Shown here: piece after piece, positions 1 through 11,724 of the stretch
Layout of the letters: each line of letters starts with the position of its first letter
Position numbering within the stretch: position 1 is the stretch's first letter
Source: Solanum dulcamara
Taxonomy: Eukaryota > Streptophyta > Magnoliopsida > Solanales > Solanaceae
Assembly (NCBI RefSeq): GCF_947179165.1
Contig: NC_077247.1
Span: 46,730,935 to 46,794,934 of the forward strand
Length of the DNA: 64,000 nt
Direction of reading: 5' to 3'
The notes under the pieces: generated by a model
Seen by the model: only the letters and a program-made list of their open reading frames with translations
The model's database searches: none
What the model was told of the DNA's origin: nothing
Position numbers and translations under genes: made by a program

Positions 1-452
1 CTTTTAAAAAGAAACTAGTAGTATCACAGGAAAACAGATAATAGACTATTAGTTAAGATAAAAGACAACACAGGACAATTATAGCCAAACACTTCAATTA
101 TATGGCAGGTTTGGAGTATGAACTATGTTCAATCCAATTCTCTCTCAGATACGTTCCTTAAAAAAAATCCGCAAAATTGTCACATATGAAATTGATCACA
201 GTTTTACAAGCCCTCTTGTGTCTCAAGAAGAAATGAAAAACATGTTCAATATCATTTGATTGAATAGTTGACCGAGTTCCTTGTTATTTAAAGAAACCCT
301 CCACTCAATTGGTATTTTTTCACGAAAATAGACTAGCGTAAGCTTTCCTAACTAATGTAGTTGCTAATTTATCTGCACAAACGAACATAGTGCATTCTGC
401 TGCTGTAAATTGTTAAATTACTACTACTATTATTTTGACTTGAGAACAAAAA
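1..452. other. Non-coding left edge, probably intron sequence of the protease gene
   Basis: AT-rich, with stops in all frames and no recognisable protease prodomain. Just before the protease ORF there is a branch-point-like CTAAC (about 347-353), a pyrimidine/T-rich stretch and possible AG acceptors (near 436 and 459). This fits the 3' end of an intron whose upstream exon lies outside the window. Simple 5' truncation of the gene would look the same. Confidence 0.4.
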
Positions 453-1046
453 ATGGCAGGGTCATGTTGGGCGTTTTCAGCAGTAGCAGCAGTAGAAGGA
501 CTCAACCAGCTAAAAACTGGCAACTTAATTTCACTATCCGAACAACAACTTCTAGATTGTGAGGCTACAAATAAGTACGGTTGTGGAGGCGGCATCAGGA
601 CCGAAGCATTCAAATACATAGCCGAAAACGGAGGCCTCACAACAGAATCAAATTACCCTTACACTGGAATTCCTGGGAATTGCAATAGCCAAAAGGCGAA
701 ATCAACGGCAGCAACAATTTCCGGCTACAAAACAGTGGATCCCACTGAATCAGCACTGTTGCAAGCAGTAGCAATTCAGCCAGTCTCTGCAGGCATCAAT
801 ATTGGGAGTAAAAAATTTCGATTTTACAAAGGTGGAATTTTCAATGGGGAATGTGGGGAGACTTCACATCATGCTGTGACAGTGGTAGGGTATGGAACAA
901 GTGAGGATGGTAGTAGTAATTATTGGTTGGTAAAGAATTCATGGGGAGAGAATTGGGGTGAAAGTGGATATATGAGAATGGCTAGAGATGTTGTCAATGG
1001 TGGAGTTTGTGGCCTTGCTACTCGGGCTTCTTTTCCTACTGCTTAG
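453..1046 (+). CDS. Papain-type (C1A) cysteine protease, C-terminal exon or 5'-truncated gene
   Basis: Endopeptidase of the papain family, SAG12-like by overall resemblance, normally vacuolar or secreted. The 197-residue frame opens on the catalytic-cysteine block (GSCWAFSAVAAVEG; Cys5) and continues through the disulfide-linked LSEQQLLDC and GCGGG segments. The catalytic His140 lies before AVTVVGYG and Asn162 lies in KNSWGENWG. It ends normally at ASFPTA and a TAG stop. All three catalytic residues and the paired cysteines are present and the frame is open, so this part looks functional. Missing are the signal peptide, the I29 prodomain and the first residues of the mature enzyme, including the oxyanion-hole Gln. 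An in-frame TGA lies only four codons before the ATG, so that ATG is probably internal to an exon. Either the first exon lies left of the window or this is a truncated pseudogene. A small oddity is GCGGG where the family usually has GCSGG or GCNGG. Confidence 0.85.
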   Translation: MAGSCWAFSAVAAVEGLNQLKTGNLISLSEQQLLDCEATNKYGCGGGIRTEAFKYIAENGGLTTESNYPYTGIPGNCNSQKAKSTAATISGYKTVDPTESALLQAVAIQPVSAGINIGSKKFRFYKGGIFNGECGETSHHAVTVVGYGTSEDGSSNYWLVKNSWGENWGESGYMRMARDVVNGGVCGLATRASFPTA

Positions 1047-1904
1047 TGTGAGGCAGAGGATTTGGACAACTCTGTTTATCGTAACACACGTAGTCATGTA
1101 CCCCTCCTATTATCTCTGCCATTTGCTTAGGTTATCCTATTATTTGTTAAATTACTATTTTCATCGCACTTTCTTTACTACTGTATTCTCTTTCCATATA
1201 TGCTTTCTCAAATATTTTACTTGAGCCGTAAGTCTGTACGAATACTAGCTTATGTACTTCACAAAATAAGAATAAGGTTTGTATATACGCCACTTTTCTC
1301 AGATCCGAGATTACAAATATTTTGAGTTTTTAACTCTAATTTGCATGTGTTCACATTACATAGAGTATAATAGAGTAGATAGTATTGTGTGACAGATCCA
1401 CAACAAATACTTCTCCTTGTTGCCCTTTGAAAAATCTAATCCACAACAAATATGTTCACAATCAACCTTGTATTCTTATATTTCTTAATATATCTATACA
1501 ATTTGAATTAAAGTTATTCAATTCTCACGCGAGTTCATAAATAACTTCTAAGCTAAGTCCGTCCAATTGTAACGTAAGCCTCTGAATACTCTCTTCGTCT
1601 TTATTTACTTGTTAAATATTTTTTAGTTTGATTTTTTTTTATTTGTCAATTAATTAATATTGAATTAATGTCTTTGAAAAATATAGTAAATGACATGTCA
1701 AGTCAAAATTTTAGAAGTAAAAATAATTGGGGGGAGTATTATTTTGGTATCTTCTTTAACCAATCCAGGAAAGTCATTTAATACAACTAGACTTACATTA
1801 GAAAGTTGACTCGAAAGTCAAGCCTGGAGCACCTAAAGGACACAAATTTAGTGTCTATTTCACATGATAATCTTAATAGGCAGTCAACTTCGTTTTGATA
1901 TATG
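1047..1904. other. Intergenic, AT-rich
   Basis: Contains the 3' flank of the protease exon. A degenerate MITE-like stretch (about 1590-1740) resembles the interior of the 1907-2345 element. No gene seen. Confidence 0.4.
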
Positions 1905-1906
1905 TA

Positions 1907-2345
1907 CTCCCTCTTTCAATTTATTTGTATTATATTTTTATCCATATTTTAAAAAAAAAATCTCTTTTTATATAACATTTTAAATTTAATTATCCACATG
2001 ACAATATAGAAACATACAGAGTATATAATATGAGTATAAGTTAAATCATTAATTTATCTTTTAGACAACATTCCTTTCATTTCTATTTACTTGTCAAATA
2101 TTTTTTAATTTGACTTTTCTTTTTATTTATCATTTTTGATAAATTAAGAAAGGACAATTTTTTTCTTTTTATTATACCCTCAATTTATTATTATTAAGTT
2201 AATGTCTTTGAAAAGTATAGTGAGTAAATATATTTCAGATTCTATTAATTAATAGGAGGGAAATGATAAACTCACTATACTAATTATTGTTTTCTTAATA
2301 AGTATGCCAAGTCAAAATTTGACAAATAAAAAGGGACGGAAGGAG
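1907..2345. mobile_element. Stowaway-like MITE, 439 bp
   Basis: The left end reads CTCCCTCTTTCAATTTATTT and the right end is its imperfect reverse complement (AAATAAAAAGGGACGGAAGGAG). It is flanked by TA on both sides (1905-1906 and 2346-2347). TA duplication and a CTCCCTCC-type terminus are hallmarks of Tc1/mariner-derived Stowaway MITEs. It has no coding capacity. Similar interior sequence suggests that two related copies are merged here. Confidence 0.75.
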
Positions 2346-2551
2346 TATATAAGTTTTTTGCTATTATTAATAAAATAGTTTTGTCATTACTGTTTTGATT
2401 AATTTATCACTAATGTCTGTATTTTTTTTTTCACATTTCAATTTGTAAAAAATAATATAGGGTTTCTTGTATAGCTGTACGGTGACCAAAAAAAAAAGCT
2501 TCAATAATAATAATTGTATGTGTATGTAATGTATCGATATTATATAAATAG

Positions 2552-3623
2552 GAGAAAAGATATAAAGACACAACTAAAGTTATCTTGTTTTTTTAAAAAA
2601 ACACCTTAACTTTAAGTGTGTCCTATTACCCCACAAAACTATTTAATACCTTTGTAAATAGATCATTTTAACCCAATATTGCCCAGCGTTTGTTAACACG
2701 CAGCTGACGTGCATGAACAACGTTTTTTCTTCCCAAAACCAATCATTTCATTACTTTTTTATTTTTATTTTTCTTTCCTTTTTTATTTTTATTTTCTATT
2801 GAATTCTTTGTTTTCCCGGTCTTCTTCAACGCGTTGATAGCGATTTTCGTCGTTGTGTTTGATTTTTTTTTAATACGAATGATGAAAAGGTAATAAAAAT
2901 GACAAGAAAAAATAAAGAGGGAGATGGTTACTATTGATCACCATTTTATCCGGTGAAAAAAAAAAATTCGGCGACAAAGAGATGCTTTTTGCACTATATT
3001 GGTAATAAATTTCGTCATTGATGTTTAATTTTTTTGATAAAGATGATGAAAAGATAATAAAATGTCAAAGAAAAAAACAAAGAGGGAGATGATCATTACT
3101 AGTCACCATTTTATCTGGCAAACAAACATTTTCCGGCGATAAATACTTTAAATTTTTTCTCCACTTTTATGATCTACTTCATTATTTTTTTTATTTATAA
3201 TATTAATTAATGTGACATTCTTAATTAATATATCATTAAGAAAAAATGAAGTTGATTGAAGAAAAAAAAATGGAGGAGGACTTGAACGTGGGGGTGGAGG
3301 TGAGGGTGAGAGGTGAGAGGTGATGAAGAAGAAACAAAGAAAATTGGGGGAGGGGCTGGAATGTGGGGTGGGTAGGGGAAAAAAGTCAAAAAGTAAAAGA
3401 GAGAAAAAGAATAAAGAAAGATTTAAAAAAAAATTTAAAAAATTAAATTAACACGTGTCACATAATAATTGGTGCGTGGCATTACTTTTTTAAAAAAAAA
3501 GTCGAAAAATGACGCAATAGTATTACTTTAAAATTGTTCAAGGGGTAATACGACGCCGGTAAAGTTAAGGTTTTTTTTTTGAAAAAATGGGACAATTTCA
3601 ATTGTGTCTTTATATCTTTTCTC
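2552..3623. mobile_element. Mutator-type long-TIR non-autonomous element (1072 bp)
   Basis: Both ends begin, read inward, with the same 22 bp starting GAGAAAAGATATAAAGACAC. Interrupted similarity continues for roughly 100 bp or more (shared AACCTTAACTTTA and TATTACCCC blocks). It is flanked by a perfect 9-bp duplication TATAAATAG (2543-2551 and 3624-3632). A 9-bp TSD with long TIRs beginning GAGA indicates a MULE derivative. There is no transposase. The core holds two direct repeats of about 135 bp (about 2840-2980 and 3010-3145), and the right arm is G-rich (3285-3380). Confidence 0.85.
2840..3145. repeat. Direct repeat pair inside the Mutator-type element
   Basis: Two copies of about 135 bp share the order TTTCGTC..GTTTAATTTTTT, GATGATGAAAAG.TAATAAAA, CAAAGAGGGAGATG, CACCATTTTATC.GG and TTC.GGCGA.AAA, separated by about 30 bp. 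Divergence is moderate, so the duplication is not recent. Confidence 0.7.
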
Positions 3624-3632
3624 TATAAATAG

Positions 3633-5850
3633 AGTAAAACTTTGTATATATGATGTATAACTATGTATAAGAAATGTACATACATCCATATACTCTGTTT
3701 ATACAATTTTTATACATTGCAAGTTGAATTATTTTTTTCAATGCTGACCAACTCAAATCTCCCCAAAACAGTTTCGAATTTTAGATATGAGCTCCTCGCG
3801 ATGTTTCGAAAACGATTCACATTTGTGGCATGTCAAATTTTAAAATCGAGTTTTGTAGAAGTTTAATGGCTAAAGGAGTCTTTTAGTTCTAGCCAATTTA
3901 AAATCTTTTCTAAACAGTCTCAAATTTTAAGTATGAGCTCCTCTCGATGTTACGAATCTTTTGATATATTATTCACTCAAAATGATTCATATTTTCGACA
4001 AATTGAATTTTAAAAGTTGTGCTTCGAATCTCTTTTAAGTGCGGATTCACTGGCTATAAAATGTCTCTGTCTATATTCACCCCAAACTAAGTAGCCAAAC
4101 ATTCTTAATCTCAACTTGAGTCTTCATATAAGTGCCTTGGTGGCTTCCACACTCACAACATGCTTTGTCTTCAGATCTATCCAACTTTAACTAAAGGCCA
4201 AACAAAGTTCACATTAATAAAGCATAATTGAGTGGGGAAAGAGAAGTAATGCAACTGGTAAAAAATTTGGCCGAATGGTTATATTGTGTAATAAATGATA
4301 ATTGAGTTGTTTTAAATAAAAAAAATTGACCAAATACATATTTTGTTTAATTTTCTTAATAATATATACTTTCTTACATAATTTATGCATATATTATTGC
4401 GAGGTAACCCAAAAAGATCAATAATCATATGTGGTTGGATTACTAAAGGTGGATTTAACACGATTATACTACTTTGAGCAGTACTAATCCAAACGGGCCC
4501 TAAATTGTCTCGTTTGATTATTTGCAAGTGAAAAAAATTAAAATACAATTTTTGTGTTTTAAATTTTTCTAACAAACACTAATGTTTAAATAAAGTTATT
4601 TTTTTAAAAAAAGTTCTTATGATCAAACCGTCCTTCAATTTATATTTCTAATGTAACATTAGTAATGTTGAACTTAAAAAGTAAGGAAAGTGCTGATGTA
4701 TACCCAATGATGTATCATAATTATGCGTCAGAAATTTGACCTTTCGATTTATAATTTCCTAACAACTCACATGCAAATAATTTAATTATCTAATATGATA
4801 AAAATATAATTTTGTAACTTTATTTTTAGAGTAGGCAAAGTCTATGACAATACGTGAAAATTGCTCATAACTTGGAATACAATAAGTCATAATAATTTAT
4901 CCTTTATTGTAAAGGGGTCAATACCATCCAGGGTTGTTTGGTTTAGGAGTCAGTTACGGCGGAATTAATAAATAAAAATTAATAATATAAACTTTATTTA
5001 TTCGATTCTTTTTTTGATGAAATATCAGGCTTTTATTAATAATGAATCAAAGTACAACTCATTTGTAGTGAAAGAATTATTATATGATGATTAATAATGA
5101 ATGCATTGTTGTGTGGTGGTTGTTATCTATCGTAAGACCTCAGTCCCCGAAGCGAAGAAAGAGGAGCAGAAATAAGATGTTGTCCTCTTTTTGAAGTCAA
5201 GTTTTTTTTTTGGCTCCTCTCTTGATTCAGTAGTTCTGCAACTACTATCGCAGTTGTTGTCAATGGGGATCTCACATTCTGAAAGGTTACGAGGCCGGCC
5301 CCAAAGTTATATATCATTGTTATGGTGCTGATGAATTCACTATTTTAATGCCGGGACATTACAGGTTGAGCATTTAAGACATGAATTAATTATTCTAGAA
5401 GGAATTTTTTTTATCTTTAAATAATTAATTAATTCCTAGAATATTAATATACATGTATTTGTGTTCTACATTGCATCTCGCATAAATAATTTATAAATTA
5501 CCGCATAATTTAATTAATGTGAATATTATCTTATGCAAAATTTTATTTTAAAATTAGTAACGCATTTGTATCCTAAACAAAATATTGTATTATCTTATAT
5601 GGGATTTTGTGTCTGGGATACGGTTTTTTTTTTTGGACATTTTCATTTTTATTTATGTTTTAAGATATAGTCATTCTTAATTAAATATTTACTTTATTAA
5701 GATGATTATGCTTGTAGTAACAATATAATAAAATGAGAAAAAATAACTAATTTTATCTTGAACTATAAATTATAAATAATTTGACATAATTATTTTTAAA
5801 AATAAATATATAATTTGACACTTGGGTGGCAAAAAAAAAAAAAAAAATTG
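3633..5850. other. Intergenic, no gene recognised
   Basis: AT-rich. At 3721-4060 two related segments repeat the order AGTTT-TTTTAG-TATGAGCTCCTC-CGATGTT. A stretch at 5090-5330 has more balanced base composition and an open minus-strand frame (5123-5317, 64 codons). I could not assign that frame to a family. Confidence 0.35.
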
Positions 5851-5857
5851 TCATGTC

Positions 5858-5918
5858 TATAAAAGTAGAATATTGAGTAATAAATGGCAAACTCGTAAAA
5901 TGAAGAAAAGGAAGTCAA
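5858..5918 (+). promoter_or_regulatory. Putative promoter of the RPW8-like gene (TATA box, W-box core)
   Basis: TATAAAA at 5858-5864 lies 285 bp before the RPW8 ATG. A GTCAA (reverse TTGAC, the WRKY-binding W-box core) follows at 5914-5918, next to a CCAAT. W-boxes are common at defence genes, but one 5-bp core can occur by chance. The start site is inferred, not observed. Confidence 0.4.
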
Positions 5919-6047
5919 CCAATCCAATAAACAAAGAACTTTCTAACTGATTTCCTTTCTGCTTCTCAGAAACTCTCGTCTTTTCCAACAAAACAAACCT
6001 CTGAACAACCCAAGAAACAACTTCACCATTGAAACATCATCACCTCG

Positions 6048-6071
6048 ATGACTCTACACGTTTTTACCTGA
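6048..6071 (+). promoter_or_regulatory. Short upstream ORF in the RPW8 leader
   Basis: An ATG at 6048 opens a seven-residue frame (MTLHVFT) that stops at 6069-6071, 77 bp before the RPW8 start. If the TATA at 5858 is used, this uORF lies in the mRNA leader and could lower translation of the main ORF. A polypyrimidine-AG (CCTAATTTTCAG, ending 6122) between them could be a splice acceptor, and a leader intron would remove the uORF. Confidence 0.45.
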
Positions 6072-6148
6072 ATCCTATCAAACAAACCTAGCGTCTTCAT
6101 ACTAAATTGTACCTAATTTTCAGCGTGTATATATACACAAAACACGTA

Positions 6149-6622
6149 ATGGCAGGGAATATAATCGGAGGTGCAGCTCTTGGACAAGCATTGAGAATGT
6201 TATCCGAATCGATCACACAAGTCGGGAAAACTTCCGTCTGTTTCGATTCGAATTTTCGACGATTAAATTCGATGCTGCTTTCAATTAAGCCAGTGCTTGA
6301 GGATATTGAGACACTGAACAAAGCCTTGGAGGGAAGAGAATCAGAAATTGAAATATTCAAGAAGAGGTTAGAGGAAGGTGAGAAGCTTGTTCGTAAAAGT
6401 GCGAAAATCAAACGTTACAATGTGTGTAAAAGGTGGTACTATTCAAATAAATTAGCGGATCTTGAAAAATCGACAATGAAGTTCTTTGAGGTGCATGGCT
6501 TAATGCAAACATGTAGAGATCAGAAAAAGATACTTGTTGCCCTTAAAGAAGAAGGAGAGAAGTTGGATGAGATTTACGCCATTTTGAAGAATATGAGGCT
6601 TGATAAAAGCCGACGTATATAG
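6149..6622 (+). CDS. RPW8-domain protein (stand-alone, 157 aa)
   Basis: RPW8 domains occur in the Arabidopsis powdery-mildew resistance proteins RPW8.1/8.2 and as the N-terminal CC-R domain of the helper NLRs NRG1 and ADR1, acting at membranes in immunity. The product has an N-terminal hydrophobic stretch (about residues 4-20, IIGGAALGQALRML). A helical, charged region follows (about 45-85), then the typical RKSAKIKRYNVCKRWYYSNKLADLEKS block (about 80-107), then a basic helical tail with coiled-coil character (about 120-150). An in-frame upstream codon would add 14 residues, but MAG is the start expected for the family. At 157 residues in one exon the length matches stand-alone RPW8 proteins. 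No NB-ARC or LRR sequence follows the TAG in the next 2 kb, so this is either a true short RPW8 gene or the detached N-terminus of an NLR. The frame is intact. Confidence 0.85.
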   Translation: MAGNIIGGAALGQALRMLSESITQVGKTSVCFDSNFRRLNSMLLSIKPVLEDIETLNKALEGRESEIEIFKKRLEEGEKLVRKSAKIKRYNVCKRWYYSNKLADLEKSTMKFFEVHGLMQTCRDQKKILVALKEEGEKLDEIYAILKNMRLDKSRRI

Positions 6623-9316
6623 CGCTACAATATAAAGTGAAGACTGAAGAATATATTCATCGTGTGATATTGTTACACAACGAATATATATAATAATACT
6701 ATGCCAGAAGATGTTTAGTTACTTGTTTAGTCGAACAAACGACCATTTTATTTCCAAGAATAGAGTTTCTTTAGCTATATAACAGATAAATGTGATTTGA
6801 TAGTATAAAGTTTCTTTATAGTAGCGTTATAGTATACATCAAATTCTTATAGAAAGACTCGCGTAAAAGTTTTTAATTTATAAAGAAGGTGATCAGTTGA
6901 CGTCATTCTGATTAAATTGGTCGTATTATTTTTTTTTACACTGCCTCAATGAATAAAATTTTGACAGAAAAGAAAAAGGGGAAAAGGGGGGAAATTCAGA
7001 TTTTGTTTTGGGTTAATAGTTATGAGCCAGTTGAGTCGTGAGCTTGACGAAGAATTTTGGGGAATTGACATAACAGGGCAACTGTTACAAATTATTAGCA
7101 ATTTATAGCCCAATTTTATTTAGCAGAGCAAAAAAAAAATATAGCACTAAATAGCCTAAAAGTAATTAACAACATTTTAATAGATTCATTTTTTAAAACA
7201 ACGTACAACCAATCAGCATTAATGAAGGAGACTTGAAATCAGTTTTTCTTTCTTGTTTTTAGCTCCTGTAATTAAGGAAGTTAACTTTTCAGTTTCCTTA
7301 ATTGTATTTTTATAAAATATCAACGCAGTTCACAACAATATCAAGATATAGCTGACATTTTTGATTGTTTTGATTTTCGATTATTCCATGAAAAGGGTGG
7401 TTATTACAACAGATATTAATTTCAATGGATTCATTTAATTAAATTCAATTTTGTTAGCTAATGAATCAATAAAATTTCGATTGTATAATTGTCGATTGTG
7501 TATAGGTAAAGTATTGAGTACTCATTTGATTATTAATTGTATACATGTAAATTTATGCTATCAGCTGCAGTATATGCATATTCAAATATTATCCATTAAA
7601 ATGTGACTACACTGTCAATTGTGTATACATAATATATTAAGTATTCATTAAATTATTATTTATGTACATTTAAATTTATGGTGTCAAACTGCAATATATA
7701 TGTATACATGTATGCATTAAAATATGTATACATATTCATGTGTCCAATGTATACATACTCATGTATGCACATGTATTAATTCACTTAAGAGTTTGAATAC
7801 ATTGATTTGATTGATTTTTGCACAAATGTATGAATAATTATGTGTATAGTTATCAATTTTGTTTATACAAACCTTCAATTTCACAAATCAAGTACTCCCA
7901 ATATTTTTGACAATGATGATGCAAGATTTTGAGAATGTGAAGTAAATATAGGTTACCGCAATGAGAAAACAACGGTTTAGCATCATCATATATTGAGTGA
8001 ATTCAGATGCGGATGAGAAAAAACAGGCACAAAAGAAGCCAAAACCTAAATTTCCACCCAAAAAGAATTGAAAATCCTAATTCCACAAATGAGGAAATTC
8101 TTAATTTAATGGGTACGAGAAGTTGCAAAATTAGAAGTTGCAAGATTATGTATGAAAGAGGAATTTAAGTAGATAACAATTGATATCCAAATTGTTATAT
8201 TAGATATGCATAGACAGAACAGATTCAAGATTCAGGATGAAGAGAAAATAACAATGGATAACCAAATTGTTATATTAGAAATGAAAACAGAAAGCAAATT
8301 TAGGAATAGAAGAGAAAATCTAGGAAAGAAAAAATTCGAACTACTTATGAAACATTTAAGAAAGAGAAAAAGGAGAGAAAAAAGCAAAACCGTTTCTCAA
8401 ATTTAAAGAGAAAATATCAGAAAATTAGTTCCACTTTTTAAGAATACAAAATGGGCTAATTCATGCAATAATAAATATTAAAAAGCGTTTTAATGCCAAA
8501 AAAATAAAAGAGGGCTATTTAATGCTAATTCAATCTAAAGGTTGTTATGCTATGCCAACTTTTCAAGAATTTTAGGCAGGCCTGAATCCAATGATGATTA
8601 GTATCATGGACCCCAATACTAAAAAAAGCCCCGAGGCCCGTAAAACCTTGCTCATGATGCCCAAGGAAAAGATTCCAGATTGAATGGTGTTTTTTTTAAA
8701 AAAAATTGAATAAGAATTTTTGCAAAAAAGAATTACTCCATTTATTTATTAAAAAATAAACAAACATCAAGAGAGAGAAATCCATTTTATCCAAAAACAA
8801 AATATTTTAGTTTTACGAACACTGAAAAACTATTTTTAAGTAGTTAAGTGGCCTTTGCGTAAAAAAATATGAAAAATAGTTTCTGCCAAAAAAAACAATA
8901 CGTGGTTCTTCTTTCTTTGAGTTTGATTGAAAAATAATTTTTGCAAAGAATTGGAAAATAAATAGATTCAACAAAAGTGGATGAAATAAATACCTACTTA
9001 GCCTAGATCCTTCGGTGGGTAAATTTAATGGAAGTAGTGGATAAAAATATTGCATAACAATAGTTTAATTAACAACATTCTCAATCAAGATTTTTTCTTC
9101 AAGCTTATTTAATACGTACATTTAACGAGGATATTTGTTTCCTATGTCTTTACGTTTTATAAGGTTAATTAAGTTGAAGCCCTACTTGAGTATTTTTTTT
9201 CTCAAAATTTTACCAATAACATTTCAAAACAAAATTACTATTATCTAGCTTTTATATTACTTGACCTATGTTGACCTGACACATTTTGTAAGAAAATTTT
9301 AATTAGATGTGTATTT
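6623..9316. other. Intergenic, AT-rich
   Basis: Holds a stretch full of TGTATACAT-type palindromes (about 7500-7790). It also holds a duplicated segment of about 35 bp containing CCAAATTGTTATATTAGA (8172-8206 and 8249-8283). The small plus-strand frame at 8206-8406 is low-complexity Lys/Arg/Glu and is not supported as a gene. Confidence 0.35.
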
Positions 9317-9318
9317 TA

Positions 9319-9585
9319 CTCTTTCTAGTCCATGTTAAGTGGTCACACTCCTTAAAAAAAATATTTAAGAACATAAAATAAAGGTTATTTTCTACTATTA
9401 CCCTTTTGATTATTTCTAAGCTATTCTCCTATAAAATGTAAATTAGTTAAGAACAACATTAAAAGTAATTGTAAATATGAAAAAAAATATAAGTCTCACT
9501 CGTTATCTTGAACTTAGAATAATTCACTTAATTTGAACTACGAAAAAAAAGTCTTGATAAATCACTTAATATGAACTAGAGGAAA
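9319..9585. mobile_element. Stowaway-like MITE, about 267 bp
   Basis: The left end is CTCTTTCTAGTCCATGTTAA and the right end is its imperfect inverse (TTAATATGAACTAGAGGAAA). It is flanked by TA (9317-9318 and 9586-9587). The interior matches the degenerate copy at 63655-63890. Confidence 0.65.
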
Positions 9586-9587
9586 TA

Positions 9588-10900
9588 CTAAACTAATCTT
9601 ATTAATGACACTTGAAATTCTAAATTTGATTATTACTATTTTATATAATTTTTAAATTCATATTGGGAAAAAAAATATATGATAAAACTCTCTATAATTA
9701 TTTGCTAAAATAAATAAGTAAAATGAAGCACTTATTTTTAGTATAGGGGCCTAGCAAAATATGGGAGCCCAGGGGGCTGTGGTTACTAAACACTCTTCAT
9801 ATCTCATATTAGTTATCATATTTTGTTTCTTACTGATCTTTCGAGTTAATTTTTTTTAGATTAATTCAATATTTTTAATATTATAATTTAAATATTCAAA
9901 AGTTATTAAAAAAATTATAAATTATCATTTTTCTTATATTAGTATAACAAAAAATATCTCCAGTTGGATACAGTGCAAAGCGTTCTGTTTTGGCGAATCT
10001 AAAAAAGTTTTTTTTTTCACTCATCCTAAGAGCCACCATCGGTACTAGTCCAGGAGGTCAATAATCTCCATGAAAAGACTTTCATTATTTCCGTCTTGTA
10101 TGATATCGATCATTACAATCAAAATCGAACCCCTTTTCTTACCGTCAAATGGCCCTCCGACATCCTAAATCGAGGTGGTTCTAAACGTAAAGGATCTCGC
10201 TCGAAAGAGACTCTTCACCTACTCAATTGAAGCGGTAGCTTCCCGTTCCGTATTTAAATACCAATTGTTGCCATTTTGAAATATTCATTTGGGACGAAAG
10301 TGGACGCCAGTAAGTATAACCACTTTAGTGATAAGCTAGATCCCAATAAAAGATAACGACAACCATAGCAATAATATGGATTTATTTTAAGATGACACAA
10401 ATGCATTCATGTACATATAGTTCCAGACATATATTTACAAAACAAATTAGAAGCCAAATTAGTCATCATCCTATTAGACTATTAATAGTCAAATTATTAA
10501 ACGTGACTTCAAAGCCAGAGCAGAAGGAAAGCATGGACATTATTCAAAGTGCAAACTTATCCTTGCAAATTGGGCAAGAAGAAAGATGATTGATAAATGA
10601 TTCTTTCTCAATCAATGATCACTCGTATATTAATTAATTAGTTTTATTCTCATTCTTATTTAGCCTAAAATATGAGAACACATTGTTTATACCCTACATA
10701 TAGCAAAAACTATTCTAGATCATTGTTACTAATTCGTATATTTTTAAATGTTTGAGGCAACTTTTACATTAATTCAACAAGTTTTTTTTATTCCACTAGT
10801 GAATTTGTTCGCGCTTCGCGTGGTTATGAAAGATAATAAGATGCCAATATATATTTAACCAGATATATAATTGATTTCATAGAGAAATACGTTTAGTTAG
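9588..10900. other. Intergenic
   Basis: At 9960-10330 the base composition is more balanced than in the flanks, but all frames are closed and no family was recognised. At 10800-10830 there is a short GTTCGCGCTTCGCG palindrome-like motif. Confidence 0.3.
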
Positions 10901-11724
10901 TAATTAGTTGACTTTCAACAAAGTCATAAGTTGTTATTTTGAACCAAAAGAAAAGATAAACTTACCAAAACAATTTTTTTATATAAAATATAAAATAAAG
11001 AGAAATCATAGAGAGAACTATGAAAAATAAATAAATAGTGCAACATCATTCTTACAATTTTAATCATTAAAAAATAGAAAGAAAAAATAAAAAATCAATA
11101 CACAATCTTTCAAACTCTTGCCAACATCATTCCTACAAGTCGATCAACATTCAATAGCCTTCATTTTATTCTTTAAGTCAAATTTAACTCAAACTAAAGA
11201 ATGAATAAAATAAGTATCGAAAACATAACAACTTAAAAGGATATTATGATCATTTCGACGAATTCTTACAATGCCTCTATTTATAGGACTATAATATGAA
11301 TATGTCATGAATATGACTTTTTATTATTTTAGGGGTTATGATAATAAAAAAATCATGGGAGTGATGAAAATAAAGACCATGAAATTTTGCATTAAAGAAT
11401 ATGAATAAACGGTTAATTGACATATTTATCATTCTACAATAAAAATAGAGAAATTAGAGAATTTGTCAAAAAAAAAGAGAAGAAAATAAACAGAATTCTT
11501 AGCCAAAGATTATAATAAAGATGAAAAACTCAAGAGACTCAAGCATTATTGTGTAGATTTTAGTCTTATTTAAAACTTATAATGAAAAATTATTAATTGA
11601 GAATTCATGGAAAAGAAATTATATTTAGACACTTTAAGAAAGTAAAAGGTCAATAAATAAATAATTATGTCCTACAAAGTCATAAGTCATTATTTTGAAT
11701 CAAAAGAAATTATAAATTTACAAT

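Noticed and set aside
988..1224. Open frame overlapping the protease 3' end
   Set aside because: Different frame from the protease, AT-driven hydrophobic product, no family resemblance; a shadow of the real exon and its 3' flank.
5123..5317. Minus-strand 64-codon frame, faintly reminiscent of an Alba-type VVAEL segment
   Set aside because: Only a few residues fit, no flanking conserved blocks; not enough to name or call a gene.
8206..8406. Lys/Arg/Glu-rich 66-codon ORF
   Set aside because: Low-complexity A-rich DNA, with part of it arising from a local duplication; no domain.
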